A DNA stretch of 64,000 bases from Kingdonia uniflora. Taxonomy: Eukaryota; Streptophyta; Magnoliopsida; Ranunculales; Circaeasteraceae. Positions 45,501 to 54,413 of this stretch are shown here, in pieces (the stretch's first letter is position 1; each line of letters opens with the position of its first letter). The notes under the pieces were generated by a model. It was not told the origin of the DNA. It ran no database searches and worked only from the letters and a program-made list of their open reading frames with translations. The stretch lies in NCBI GenBank assembly GCA_014058105.1, contig JACGCM010001659.1, positions 3,472,001 through 3,536,000 on the forward strand, written 5' to 3'. The position numbers and the translations under genes are program-made.

Positions 45501-47881
45501 ATTTATAGATTTGGTGTGATGGATTCCGGGCGGAGTAGTACAGAAGTTGTTGAGACCTTTGGGTGTCGGGTGTGGAGAGAAATAACAAATAATAGTGTAA
45601 GTTTCAGTAGAGGTTTTATAATTAATGTTGAAGTTGGTAAAGAGCATTTGCAAAAGCTAGGTTGGTGGATCAAAAATCACCCCAAAAAGTGCAATTCACC
45701 TAGGGTGGGGTGGTTTTCCCTCACAGTAGCTAGGTGGGTGGAGGGCAAAACCACCCAAAAACTCACCTTGTGGGTCGATTCAGAGACCTACAGGGTGAGT
45801 TGATTAAAAAAATATGTCGCGCGGTTCTGAATCGCGTGGCAAATGGACATCTGAGATTAAGCCACGTTGCACTTTCCACAGTCCGCAGTGCGTGGAATAT
45901 TTTTTAAAAATTTATTAGTGCCATGCTGTTCAGAACTACACGACATTATTTTTATTTTTATTTTTTATTTCTCCCTTTTCTCTCTCCTCTCTTTTGCCAT
46001 GTGTGATGTGTCATATATAATAAGTCATTTAACTAAAAAAAATTAAGTGGGTAGGTTTTCAACCCACCTTATTGTTGTGAGAAATTTGAGGTCGATCACT
46101 GTTTGAGGGGAAAAGGTGGCTTCAAACTGACCTAGTTGTTGCATATGATCTAATATGGTGAGAATTTGGGAAGATCGTTGGCTCCTTGATTCATCGCCTA
46201 AAGATTTGTATCATTTGTTATTCTCCTATATGAGTGGTCAATGAAGAGATGATGAACTTGAATCATATTGAATCTTGGTTTTTAACAAAACTTGCATGAT
46301 TGTGAATTGGATCTTGTAACCTCTCATTTGGATAAGTTGACTAGTTTTCATCATCGCGCAAGGGAAGATGATAGAATGATCTGGATTGATAGTGTAGATT
46401 GGTAGTGTGAAAGGTGTATTCTGTATGAAGACATTCTACAATGCATTATCCAACCCATGATACTCCTTTAACCTTCCCAAGCTCTTGATATTGACAATCT
46501 ACAAATAAGAAAAAATGTATTTGTCAATTTTTGGTTTATTTATAAAAGAGATGGGGAGTCCATATATCATCTTTTTCTTCGTTGCGCCTCCGCTAAGACT
46601 ACTTGGATTGAATCGTTTACTAAAGTTGACATATTGTGACCACGTTTCAAGAACGTTAAGGAACTCTTAACATATTGGAAAGCAAAAAACCTTGTCAGGC
46701 ATGGTAAATTGTTATGGTGCTTTCTACATGTCGTGGTAATGTGGGCTATATGCTTCGAACATGATGTGATGAAGTTTAAAGTAAAGGGAAAATGATCCAT
46801 AGCTTTTGTCATAGTTTCTAAAGCATTCATTTTCTAATGGAGTAAATTCACAACGGATATGACGGAAATCCTTTAAGTACAATACGGTGAAGTGGAAGGA
46901 TAGTACCATGGGATCCACTTGACACGTCTTTCTTGGTGGTTATGATCATTGTCTTATTTTTACTCTCTTGGAAAAGGGTGTCTACTCTTTTTTCTGCTCT
47001 CATGTATATATGGTGTCTGTTATATTCATCAATATAAATTATATAATTTACATTTATCACAGTAAAAGTATATAAATGCAGGGAACCTAATTCCATACAC
47101 ACTCAATTCAAACCACATCAGGTATAATCGCCAAAAAACAACCTCAACAAAAGCTAAACATCACACCTAAGTCTAACCATGATTAATATCTGACGGTCGA
47201 AGCATACACCTTAGCCATAAACACGTCCATCATTTGATACCCATTGCCATGCTTTTTGTTCTAATTGGTGTGTATCAAAAGATGGCCGTGTCTTCACTGG
47301 AGGTATGCTTCGACCGGCATGTTTCTCTTTGTAATAGCATAGACCCCATTTAGTTTTCGTTTTGGATAAGCGGTAACGCCTAATAACAGTCGAGTGAGAT
47401 CAGTCTTGGGTCGCTACACTAATATTTTTACTTACATTGCTAGGGGTAAAAAGAAGTTCTTTGATAGAATCCGGGAAGATTGTATGAAGCTTAGCTAATA
47501 AACCTCCTCGCCCATTTGAAACAGTGTTATCGCCACTCTGTTGTTCTTTATCACCGCTCTCTTGTTCCAGACTAGGCGCAAGGAAATCCGATTGAAATGC
47601 AACGGGACTGAAAACAGCTCCGATAATCTTCCCATATGTTTCCTTCGCTCCATCGTCCAAGTGACTCTCCGCAGTGACTGTAACCATAAACAGATACACA
47701 ATTACAAAAAAACAAAAAAAAATTGGAATTTGGGATCACATTTAGGCATCAAAGGACACGATTTTTAGTCCAAAAAATACTAAATTTTCACTGATAAGTT
47801 ATGAGTGAGAGAGAGATTCTTACTGAAATCACGGTTGATTTCGCAGATGGTGAGTGATCCTGGTGGAGGAAGAGATGGCAT
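26225..47881 (-). CDS. AAAS: ALADIN, WD-repeat nucleoporin (13 coding exons)
   Basis: Component of the nuclear pore complex; in animals it is anchored by NDC1. Coding exons on the minus strand: 47881-47824, 47677-47436, 44420-44306, 43998-43899, 43592-43413, 42596-42538, 39931-39844, 39751-39676, 37381-37282, 34828-34777, 30206-30069, 29985-29898, 26287-26225. They total 1359 nt, 452 codons plus stop, close to plant homologues. It begins MPSLPPPGSLTICEINRD and ends YPLIFRSHLLT. WD blades are visible at LEWRPNGGKTLAV, ALSWSPTG, VRWSPLGDYFLAA, GATWDPDGRMVLV and KIAWDASGERLAV. All phases agree and no stop or shift is seen, so the gene looks functional. Introns follow GT-AG except intron 5, which is U12-type AT-AC. 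Introns 2, 6, 8, 9, 10 and 12 are 2.3-4.6 kb and hold transposon debris. Exon borders come from splice signals and family similarity, not from transcripts. Confidence 0.95.
27090..27257 (+). other. Open 56-codon frame of protein-like composition in ALADIN intron 12
   Basis: The plus strand reads LGASDDVIEEDAIAMLQ..., FLENLASPGMKGAAEFIAND, then PLRAKGLNKCFQNTDW and a stop. The composition is that of a folded protein rather than of random AT-rich DNA, but I cannot name the family. There is no ATG near the start, so it may be a captured exon or a fragment of a processed gene. Confidence 0.35.
27333..27572 (-). other. Unassigned 79-codon frame in ALADIN intron 12
   Basis: It reads VCGLKNERAADFNVTEGD..., INWNLHLTRDAYDQDHNSG and NCNGCDHERYVFLSRDN-like residues (actual DCNGCDHERYVFLSRDN). 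It resembles real protein but I do not recognise it. It lies near the previous frame on the other strand. Confidence 0.3.
27640..28147 (+). mobile_element. Possible 3' end of a truncated LINE in intron 12
   Basis: At 28,112-28,147 the plus strand reads GTTAATCAATAAAGC... followed by an A run, the same kind of tail (TTAATCAATAAA then A-rich) as at 35,720-35,752. The start is unknown. Confidence 0.35.
28148..29897. other. Rest of ALADIN intron 12
   Basis: Holds a C14-16 run near 28,457 followed by ACACACACA, and a 168-codon plus-strand frame (28593-29099) without family resemblance, rich in Leu, Ser and Ile, which I take to be fortuitous or very old transposon sequence. Confidence 0.4.
30650..34088 (+). 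mobile_element. LINE insertion in ALADIN intron 10, antisense to the gene
   Basis: A nearly full-length but decayed plant L1-type element. ORF1 remnant of the DUF4283 type (LYWWSYNFDPKKDSAIVSIW, then a degenerate zinc-knuckle region). RT block at 31,880-32,115 (NYRPISL in one frame, SGNQGAYVAGKDISDSISL in another). Then, after about 400 bp of unrelated or decayed sequence, THLLYADDFIVF with the catalytic YADD at 32611-32622 intact, KGWKGKLLSAGGKLALINHV, and the RNase H (NSDGSSRESTG, HIFREANTADSLAKLGS). It ends at a short A run at 34,081-34,088. The start near 30,650 is approximate and no target duplication was found. Frames are broken, so it is inactive. Confidence 0.82.
35600..35755 (+). mobile_element. 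3' tail of a truncated LINE in ALADIN intron 9
   Basis: TTGTATTTTTTCCACCTCGG... GAGTTAATCAATAAATTATT...CTAAAACAAAA closely resembles the 3' end of the LINE at 41,640-41,714. The 5' limit is not clear. Confidence 0.4.
36280..36440 (+). pseudogene. 2-oxoglutarate dioxygenase (GA2ox-like) fragment, plus-strand copy
   Basis: It reads KAFEKRFIKIINHGVPRK, then ATPFFYGGCPTDQMVEV. GFFKxINHGVP and PFxYG...VEYL are N-terminal blocks of gibberellin 2-oxidase-type enzymes. A stretch between the two blocks is deleted compared with its partner at 36,590-36,800. There is no Fe-binding domain. It lies in ALADIN intron 9. Confidence 0.5.
36590..36800 (-). pseudogene. 2-oxoglutarate dioxygenase (GA2ox-like) fragment, inverted copy
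   Basis: The minus strand reads, with frame changes, FFKVINCGVPKFITLNLESQ, AFKYFSISVARKEN and TPFSYGGCPTGPNLGGGMVE. It is homologous to, but more complete than, the plus-strand copy, giving an inverted repeat separated by about 150 bp with a (TA)n run in the middle. It is only the N-terminal region, so no enzyme is possible. Confidence 0.55.
38331..38585. repeat. Cluster of seven CGTTCGAACG-type palindromes
   Basis: The 10-bp palindrome CGTTCGAACG or a close variant occurs at about 38332, 38352, 38376, 38397, 38482, 38503 and 38574. Two copies of a second hairpin-like motif, AATTGTCGTC...TCGACAA, lie at about 38,425 and 38,535. The cluster starts 20 bases beyond the stop of the RNase H fragment on the minus strand, so it may be the 3' UTR of that LINE. 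Confidence 0.7.
38606..39019 (-). mobile_element. LINE RNase H fragment in ALADIN intron 8, sense to the gene
   Basis: The 137-codon open frame is an RVT_3-type RNase H lacking its first strand: ITEITAIIEGVRRSVTQGW, VVSDSAAVIKAFLKAK, FNHVWRECNFSADHLARRG. It keeps the Glu of the second and the Asp of the third and fourth motifs. It is the only LINE piece in ALADIN lying in the gene's own direction. Confidence 0.75.
40640..41714 (+). mobile_element. 5'-truncated LINE in ALADIN intron 6, antisense to the gene
   Basis: Only the region after RT is left: KFTARSMCKYMAEA (the D..W......FxxRSMxxY block) and the zinc-binding RT region (SKVVFFYWVVVWSKQRL). The 3' end TTACATTCTAAAAAAAA is at 41,700-41,714. 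A hexanucleotide repeat has expanded inside the coding part. Frames are broken. Confidence 0.65.
40971..41003. repeat. (TGGAAA)n microsatellite within LINE coding sequence
   Basis: About five units of TGGAAA, translating as WKWKWKWKWK on the plus strand, inside the D.W.W block of the LINE. Confidence 0.9.
42597..43412 (-). other. U12-type AT-AC intron (intron 5) of ALADIN
   Basis: The donor reads GGAAG|ATATCCTACC, matching 7 of 8 positions of the U12 AT-AC consensus ATATCCTT. Near the other end the sequence ATCCTTGACATTTTTTCATAC|CTATTTAGC has a U12 branch site (TCCTTGAC, branch A at 42610) 13 nt before the AC end. Splicing there joins SWSPTG to YLASASHESSS in frame through a split Ser codon, as homologues require (they have Arg at this point). 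No GT donor in the area restores the frame and the conserved residues. Confidence 0.88.
42702..43304. mobile_element. Non-autonomous hAT-type element inside the U12 intron
   Basis: 603 bp beginning CAAGGTAGTTGCG and ending CGCATTAACTACCTTG, so the terminal 10 bases are perfect inverted repeats. It is flanked on both sides by the 8-base duplication GATATGCC (42694-42701, 43305-43312), the hAT signature length. The interior is AT-rich, with motifs rich in GCGA and TGCAATTGC near the ends, and has no transposase. A diverged relative lies at about 61,488-62,284. Confidence 0.9.
45330..47045 (+). mobile_element. 5'-truncated LINE in ALADIN intron 2, antisense to the gene
   Basis: The plus strand reads KFFLWNDTVEDHN, MNKALLGKRLWRFVQEKDG and GCRVWREITNNSVSF, the usual text after plant LINE RT. 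It is interrupted at 45,657-46,135 by a small foldback element and resumes with VRIWEDRWLLDSSPKDLYHL and the zinc-binding part (SIYHLFLRCASAKTTW, LLWCFLHVVVMWAICFEHD). Frames are broken. The 3' end near 47,045 is estimated. Confidence 0.72.
45657..46135. mobile_element. Foldback MITE-like element nested in the intron 2 LINE
   Basis: Ends are imperfect inverted repeats: CTAGGTTGGTGGATC... and, from the other side, CTAGGTCAGTTTG.... A further inverted pair lies inside (GTCGCGCGGTTCTGAATCGC near 45,815 against TGTTCAGAACTACACGAC near 45,925). Together they would form a long hairpin. It splits the LINE reading. No exact target duplication was found, so the limits are approximate. Confidence 0.5.
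47195..47315. repeat. 121-bp hairpin in ALADIN intron 2
   Basis: GGTCGAAGCATAC at the left matches the reverse complement of GTATGCTTCGACC at the right. Pairing continues through ACACG...CCAT...TTTGATAC with small bulges to a loop near 47,250. It could be a small MITE or a precursor-like transcript. Confidence 0.6.
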
Positions 47882-48000
47882 TTTTACTGGAATGGAATTG
47901 AATGTTTAGCGGGAACTTTCTGAAATCAAAATGGGGTTTTGCTAGGGTTTAGGATTTAAGAATCGTCGTTCTTTTTGCGTTTTTAATTGGTGAAAGCTGC
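47882..48000 (-). promoter_or_regulatory. 5' leader and promoter-proximal region of ALADIN, with a telo-box
   Basis: Reading leftwards to the ATG at 47881, the motif AAACCCTA lies at 47943-47950, about 62 nt before the ATG. Such telo-boxes are frequent near the 5' ends of constitutively expressed plant genes. No TATA box is evident, and the transcription start is not defined. Confidence 0.45.
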
Positions 48001-49916
48001 CACATGGTATGTTGTTGTTGCAGAAAACGATCCGTCTTAGTATAAAACTTGCCAATTTGTATGCCGAGTATTCTAAATATACTAGCATACCAACGAGAGG
48101 TGAGCTCAGGTTCAATGGTTTGCAGGCTATTGCACGAACCCTAGAAGATCTAGTCGGTCTAGCTTGTAGCCCAGATACCTCAAGTGAAAATACAATAATA
48201 ATAAATATGATAAACCATTCAACCTAGTTTACCTCTATAAAGGCCCCCGAAAAGGGTACAACAACACGAGGTACTTTGCCTCAGTAACAGAGGCTATCAA
48301 AATAGATAGTCCGTAAGGGCAACGAGGTACTCTACCTCGTTAGCATAGGTTGTCAAAACAAACGGTCTGTTAAGATAATGGGCTACTCTGCCTCGACAAA
48401 GAGACGGTTTATATGACAATGGGGTACGTTGCCACGTCAGTTTAAGCTGTTAAAAGAGCCGGTCTGAAGGGCAATGAGGGTACGTTGCCTCGTCAACGTG
48501 GGTTGTCAAAAGAGTTGGTTGTCTTTGACTCAAATGTTTTATGTCTCTCGAACGGGAGAATAAGAGAAATGGTCGTGTCATCTTGGCGGGCTTTAGTCCG
48601 TGACTCACTAAAATACTAAGGGGATGAATAGGGAAGCATTCCGACGCAGTTTGCCAACTAGACAAACCCAAAACGCCTAACATTCATTATGTGATTATCA
48701 CAAAATCATCTTTACTTGTTCTTATATCTATTTAACTCAGCATGTTTTTACACTGTTAATTATTATGCAAATGATTATAGACTTGATTATTACTATTGTT
48801 AGCTAGTTTTGGCATTGCTTGCAAGGACTTGGGGAGTTTGCTCACCCAGTTCAATACATTTCAGATACAGGTACTGAGGACGATCAACCTATCGAGTATT
48901 ATTATGAGATTTTAGATGATCAAGCAGGAGAGTACATACTTGATGGAGGTGATCCACAGTGATAGAGATCTAGGACATCTATGCATAGTTTGTTGTATAA
49001 TAGAGCGTAGCTAGACTGATCTTTTGATGTAGATTATGTAAATAGTGAAGCTTAGCTTTCATATTGTACATATTAAGGTTTTTCTAAGTATCATAATCAC
49101 TCTTATATATACACACACATATATATATATATATGGTCCCAGTTGTGTGGCACGCTTTATTTTAACTAAGTTATTAAATTAGATAGTTGAGAATGCATGG
49201 AAAGAAAAATTTTGAAAGTATAAATTTTCATATTAATGTATAGCGAGGAACCTTGCTGGCAGTTCAGCAGGTTCTTTCTGCGCTTTCCGTAGCAGAGTGT
49301 TACATTTCCCTTGGAGTAAATCGAATTGGAGGTACGATTCCCCTTGACCAAATCAAATCGGCAACCCGAAAATCTAGTATCATATTAATATGCAGCATTT
49401 TTGCACATGGGAATGGGCGTTAATGTGGCTATTCAAAGCTTTTGTAATATACATTATTGGGCATATCGTAAGCACAATTATCTTGGCAATGGAACAAGGC
49501 GCTGCTATTTGCAATTTAGAAAGAATAAATTACGGCCTTGGAGACAATAATGTTTTTAAGGGAGTGGGATGATATGGATTTCCATGATGCAACTCAACTC
49601 TGCTAGTTGGTTTTTGTAAAGTAGTTTTTCTTACTAGTTATTTTGATGTGGAGAATGTGGATGGTGAGCAGTTGAGCCATTCTTTAAGCATTTCCAAAGA
49701 TGTAGTAGAATCTCTTTATTTAAGAGTGGGTCAAATAATCATGTACGAATAAAACTCCTAAATAAAGACTGGTAAGTGTTTGTATTTTGGAGGAAGACTT
49801 TCTTCAAATTAAACCATGTAGGAAGCAGGTTCCACAATTTCATAAGATATAGCATAAAATCTAACTGAAACTTCGATAATATCAGCCCAATAAATATATA
49901 TATATATATATATAAC
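48001..49916. other. Repeat-rich spacer upstream of ALADIN
   Basis: Includes the 56-bp array at 48,268. The stretch at 48,800-48,990 (GCAAGGACTTGGGGAGTTTGC, CAGATACAGGTACTGAGG) is reminiscent of LTRs of plant chromovirus-type elements, but I cannot find LTR ends. (TA)n runs lie at 49,115 and 49,893. No gene recognised. Confidence 0.35.
48268..48525. repeat. Five imperfect 56-bp tandem units
   Basis: The core GAGGTAC...TGCCTCG followed by GGTTGTCAAAAxAxxxGGTCTGT recurs with GTAC or CTAC at 48271, 48327, 48383, 48424 and 48480: period 56 with one shortened unit. Confidence 0.75.
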
Positions 49917-50075
49917 GGATCCATGGGCACCTCCTTTTGGAACACCCTCATAGACACCCTATTTTTTTGAAATACCGAGCGGAGATATACATCCATGCAT
50001 GTTAGAAATACTGCTCGGTATTTAAAAAAATAGGGTGTATAGGAGGGTGTTCCAAAAGGGGGTGTCCATGGATCC
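49917..50075. mobile_element. 159-bp foldback MITE
   Basis: Begins GGATCCATGGGCACCTCC and ends GGTGTCCATGGATCC; the arms of about 62 bp are nearly perfect inverted repeats around a 36-bp centre. It is bounded by a (TA)n run on the left and by a C-run, (AC)n and (AT)n on the right, so the target duplication cannot be read. Confidence 0.8.
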
Positions 50076-50082
50076 TATCCTC

Positions 50083-50126
50083 CCCCCCCCCCCCCCCCCC
50101 ACACACACACAGATATATATATATAT
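50083..50126. repeat. Compound microsatellite: C run, (AC)n, (AT)n
   Basis: A run of about 20 C, then ACACACACACAC, then ATATATATATAT. Length in the assembly should be treated as approximate. Confidence 0.85.
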
Positions 50127-50460
50127 CCAAACCAACTAGCTAGTAAAAAGTGAAGATGCCAAACCAACCAACCATCCACAATAGTATCACCCTCAAGGTC
50201 ACAAGTGTTAAGGCGTTTAACTAGGTGAAATACCTGATCTTGTGAAGTATCATGCTTGGCAGGAAAATGCCATATCCAACCCTTAAGAATTTTAGTGGCT
50301 TATTCCGCATCTTGAGCTTATGCCTTATCTTCGAACTACAGATGAACTTTTGACCTCAACAACAGTGCACGTGGCACAATCAGAAACATATACAACACGA
50401 GTTTCTCAACCAACACCACTCATCCCTGACGACACTCATGCTATTGGTCGAGAGCCGTCT

Positions 50461-51024
50461 TGTAATAGCTTATTTTGTATCTCAGACTCAAACTTCGTCC
50501 TCGATCTCGTCAGCATACAAGAAGTATTACTAAAGACATGACCAAATCTCCTTAGTTCGAGAAGTCACTTTCAACCTCTATACTAACAGCTCGATCTGCG
50601 CAAAGCGTACAGTCGGCAATAGAGCCGTTGTAAAACAACAAATATCGAAACGTTACATAACCTGGTCAAAGAATATCTAACACTTACTTTGTAACTTCTA
50701 TCATTAAGGGACTTTATGGTCATCAAACGGTCATATTAGAGGATCTATAAAGAAACCTGGATAACTGCAGATAAAAAATAGAAGATTCACCATAGAAAAT
50801 TTCCTACTCTATCATCCTACATTCCCAGAACGTTTATTGTAATAAACTAGCAATCTTAATAAGATCATCACTTTCTAAAAATCCTCAAGAAAGGTTGTGG
50901 TTTTTAACCTATTCAAAGGTTTTTCACGCTAAATCATCTTGTCGTTTATTGTTTATTGTTCTTGAACGTTCTGAATATATTTGGTGTAAAGGCTAAGTCT
51001 GAATCCCGGAATTAGGCTATTATA
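50461..51024 (+). repeat. LTR remnant related to the Tat-like element
   Basis: Plus-strand reading TGTAATAGCTTATTTTGTAT to AATTAGGCTATTATA aligns along its length with the minus-strand LTR at 18,484-19,017 (TGTAGTGGTCTATTCCGGAT to AATTAGGTTCTTACA). Strongest shared block: GGTTTTTAACCTATTCAAAG and TTTTTCACGCTAAA. It also keeps the TATA-like GATCTATAAAGAAACC. No internal domains or target duplication adjoin it, so it is probably an old solo LTR of a sister family. Confidence 0.7.
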
Positions 51025-51850
51025 GAAATAGTATAAGATATAGAAATTGGTGAGGCTAGAGAAACATCAGCATTTGAATCTGCCCAAGAAGAAGTTTCAG
51101 CAACATCAAGAATTGATACCAATATATAGGTAACCGAGGTACAAAATCGTAAGTCCAAAATATTTCTACATTCTAGAAAATTAACCCGCGAATCGGCAGA
51201 AACCCGAGTCAACCTTTATGCAGAAGTGCTTAGTTGACCCATGTGATAAACTGTTCTAGCGAAGAAATTATTGGGTAGGGGATGGCGGGATTTCATCTTC
51301 GATACATGTAGATGCCCCATTCCATACAAATTATTGTTAACCTAATATTTACAATATGAAAAAAAGCTAGAAAATATATATAGATTCATAAGGAAAGATA
51401 CCTTCATACGCATGCAAATCATGATTAGCATGGGGTTTGAAAGTCTTTATTATACACAAAGAGATGATTGAAGAGATAATTTATTTGTATGAACTCCTTA
51501 CAATGAAGATCGTTTGCGCATATAATTAAGTTGTTCCAACTCCTTGCCATGAAGATCAACCTTTAAAAAAACAAGGCATTCTAATATTTTACTCAACAGT
51601 AAAAAAAGGTTACAAGTACGTAAGATTTATCTCTCCAGAAAATGGACAAAATATCAACATAAAATACAATTTATACGTTGAAAATGGACTACATTTGATA
51701 GTAAATGGATATAGTTGAGAGTATATGGCAGAATCACTGAAATGGATTACACTTGATTTATACATTAAATAACACTGAAATTCATTGTTTACATAAGTTT
51801 AGTTAGAGAGATATTGAGTTCCATCTAAACAGTTAATTAAGCAAATAACC
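51025..51850. other. Spacer
   Basis: AT-rich, no recognised gene or repeat. Confidence 0.35.
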
Positions 51851-52152
51851 TTAGCATAGAGTCTCATATTCTTGTATGTAATTTAGGGAAAAATCGCCGT
51901 CTTCTCCAGATGTTTGAATCAACATCCCTCCGTTGATTCCCCATTCTTCACCATAACTGTTTAAAATGAAAAACGTATCTGGGTCGTACTCAACAAGAAC
52001 AACACTATGCAAGTACCATCCTTTGCATAAAGGATGTAATACAGATCTCCTGAAAAGTTTATGCAAAGTATAATCTTGTTAGGATTCATAATTTCAATAG
52101 TTGTTTTTCTTGAATCTTTCATTTGTATAAACCAGTTGAAAAAAAAAATCAA
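51851..52152 (-). pseudogene. Papain-like (C1A) cysteine protease, C-terminal part
   Basis: The minus strand reads WYLHSVVLVEYDPDTFFILN and NSYGEEWGINGGMLIQ. The His (52007-52009) and Asn (51959-51961) correspond to the catalytic His and Asn of papain; the usual HAVxxVGY and NSWGxxWGxxG blocks are recognisable though altered (Gly to Glu in VGY, Trp to Tyr in NSWG). A frame change is needed upstream to include CINFSGDLYYI. The N-terminal part with the catalytic Cys lies at 60,540-60,810 in the same orientation, beyond a copia element and a LINE, so the gene is broken by insertions. Confidence 0.6.
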
Positions 52153-52286
52153 AACAGATAAATTTCAATTATTTTGTTTCAAATGTTGTGCACGGGGCAA
52201 GAATGGTGAAGATCATGAAGAACTTGGTAATGAGTTAATGCACGTCAAAGCGAATATGTGAAGATGATGCACAAGGAAGATGTATA

Positions 52287-52835
52287 TGTTATAGACGTAT
52301 GCAATAAACAGTAAGATTAATCGATAGGGAATAAAGAACTTATCATTTCCGAGGCTCGTCAAAAGGAGATGATGTCCGTAATAGATTTTGCTCTACTAAT
52401 TTGCTGAATAACGATCGTGCTATGGCTACAACAATACTCTTCCAGGATACAACGGATAAATAGCTTCGCGATGCACAGAGAGAAGCAATTTTCAGAATCT
52501 ACAGCAAAAACTCTATGCTTGCTAAACGAGAGGAATGTTGGAAAAATAATACTAGTTGTTTGATTCGATGGATCATGTAAAGCCTAACCCTCTCCACAAT
52601 ATATAAATATATTTTTGAACTTCGTGGAGTCCAAAACTGAGAAAATTCAGCCACAATGAAGGAGAAGAAGTTACTCCTTCATCAGTCCACGATCTGGTTG
52701 TATGCCTATAATGAGGCAACATTTATAGACTGAACTGTCTCCATATTCAAGCCCAAGCCCAGCTGACTGAACACAGGATCAAGTCCAACTTCTACAACCC
52801 ACAACCCATGTTTATAAGTTTCGTAAATCACAACA
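52287..52835 (-). repeat. 3' LTR of the copia element
   Basis: 549 bp. It lacks a 13-base segment (around GTAATTTAGAAAG) that the other LTR has. The polypurine tract AAAGTGGGGGAT abuts it at 52836-52847 on the minus strand. Confidence 0.95.
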
Positions 52836-52848
52836 ATCCCCCACTTTG
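52836..52848 (-). other. Polypurine tract of the copia element
   Basis: The minus strand reads AAAGTGGGGGAT immediately before the 3' LTR start. Confidence 0.75.
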
Positions 52849-53339
52849 TGTGAAGCTTAAAAGATCATCCTAGAGTTTCAGTTAAAACTAGTGTTTAGTA
52901 GTGGTGTCTGTAAACTTGAACCACCTCCTTGTAGAAGTAATCGGGGGTACTAGCTGATCAGTGAGCTGAAGTCTTGAACTGGTAAGCTTTATAGATCTGC
53001 ACCTCGTCAATAGACTTTACCCACTATTCTTTCGTAAAGATTTAACTATTGTGCTCGTTACGGCCGTGAGCTGTCCCGGATTCATAAGTACTCTAAAGAA
53101 CTAGTCAAGTTCTCATGGGAAGCGGCCAAACCTCCACACTTATATAGGTGTTTCTATCAAGAGTGTTATTACCAAAACGCTCCTTGGATCAAATCCATAC
53201 TTAGATAACATTAAGAGTTTAACTCAACCTTTATTTTGTCTTTGGTACTATCACATCATAGGGATAAGTTTGGAGTGAAATTCAATCAAATTATAGTACC
53301 CCCCACAATCACTCTCACAGCTTATCTTTCCCATTGAAC

Positions 53340-54413
53340 CTAGTTTTTGGGATCTCCAGTCACTTTGGTTGGGTTACCATTGTCGGTGATTGTTCTTGAT
53401 AAAGTTTTTAGCCTCGTCCCTTCTGATGTACTTGTAATTAGCTCTCTGGCTAATCCTTTCGTGAGTGGATCTGCCAAGTTATTTTGAGATCTCACATAAT
53501 CAATGGCGATCACTCCGTTCTTTAAAAGTTTTTGTACAGTTTTATGTCTACAACGTATGTGCCGAGACTTACCATTATAAGAATGGTTCAGCGCTCTCTG
53601 TATAGCTGTTTGGCTATCACAATGTACGTACGCAGCAGGAACTGGTTTCGTCCATAACGAAACGTCCATTAAAAAAATTCTTAACCATTCTGCTTCATCA
53701 CCAGCTGTGTCCAAAGCCACAACCTTGGATTCCATAGTGGAACGAGCAATACACGTTTTCTTGGTAAATTTCCAAGACATTGCGCCACCTCCGAGGGTAA
53801 AAATATAACCGCAGGTGGATTTGGATTCGTTTGAGTCCGAGATCCAGTTTGCATCGCAATATCCTTCTAAAACTGTTGGATATCTAAAGTAATGAAGTCC
53901 ATAGTTTAAAGTAAACTTCAGGTAACGTAAAACTATAATGAGAACAACCCAATATTCTTGGTTTGGGTTTATCGTATATCGACTCAATCTTCCAATAACA
54001 AGTGCTATATCAGGTCTTATATAGTTTATGGCATACATTAAACTGCCTAAGACTCTAGAGTATTCAAGTTGAGATACACTGTTACCTAAGTTTTTCTTTA
54101 AGTTATTATGAGGATCACAAGGAGTTATAGCAGGAGTACAGTCAAATTGTTCAAATTTTCTCAACACTTTTTCAATGTAATGGGATTGTGATAAAATAAT
54201 TTTCTCAGAGTCTCTTATAATCTTTATTCCGAGAATCACATCAGCAACTCCCAAATCTTTCATATCGAAGTTCCTTTTCAAAAAGTTTTTAGTGTTGTCT
54301 ATCATTTTCATACTAGTTCCAAATATCAACATATCATCTTGATATAAACATATAATTACTCCATTTGATCCATCAAATTTGTAGTAAATACATTTATCGG
54401 CTTCATTAATCAT
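53340..54413 (-). pseudogene. Copia reverse transcriptase C-terminal half and RNase H
   Basis: The longest open frame of the window, 357 codons. The RT active site reads [10 protein letters not shown] at about 54,318-54,347; the usual motif is YVDD, so both Asp are kept but Val is Gln. Then [27 protein letters not shown], and RNase [21 protein letters not shown] and [19 protein letters not shown], where the usual Glu-Ala-Glu-Tyr has changed. It ends with the typical ADPLTKGL block. Confidence 0.9.
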
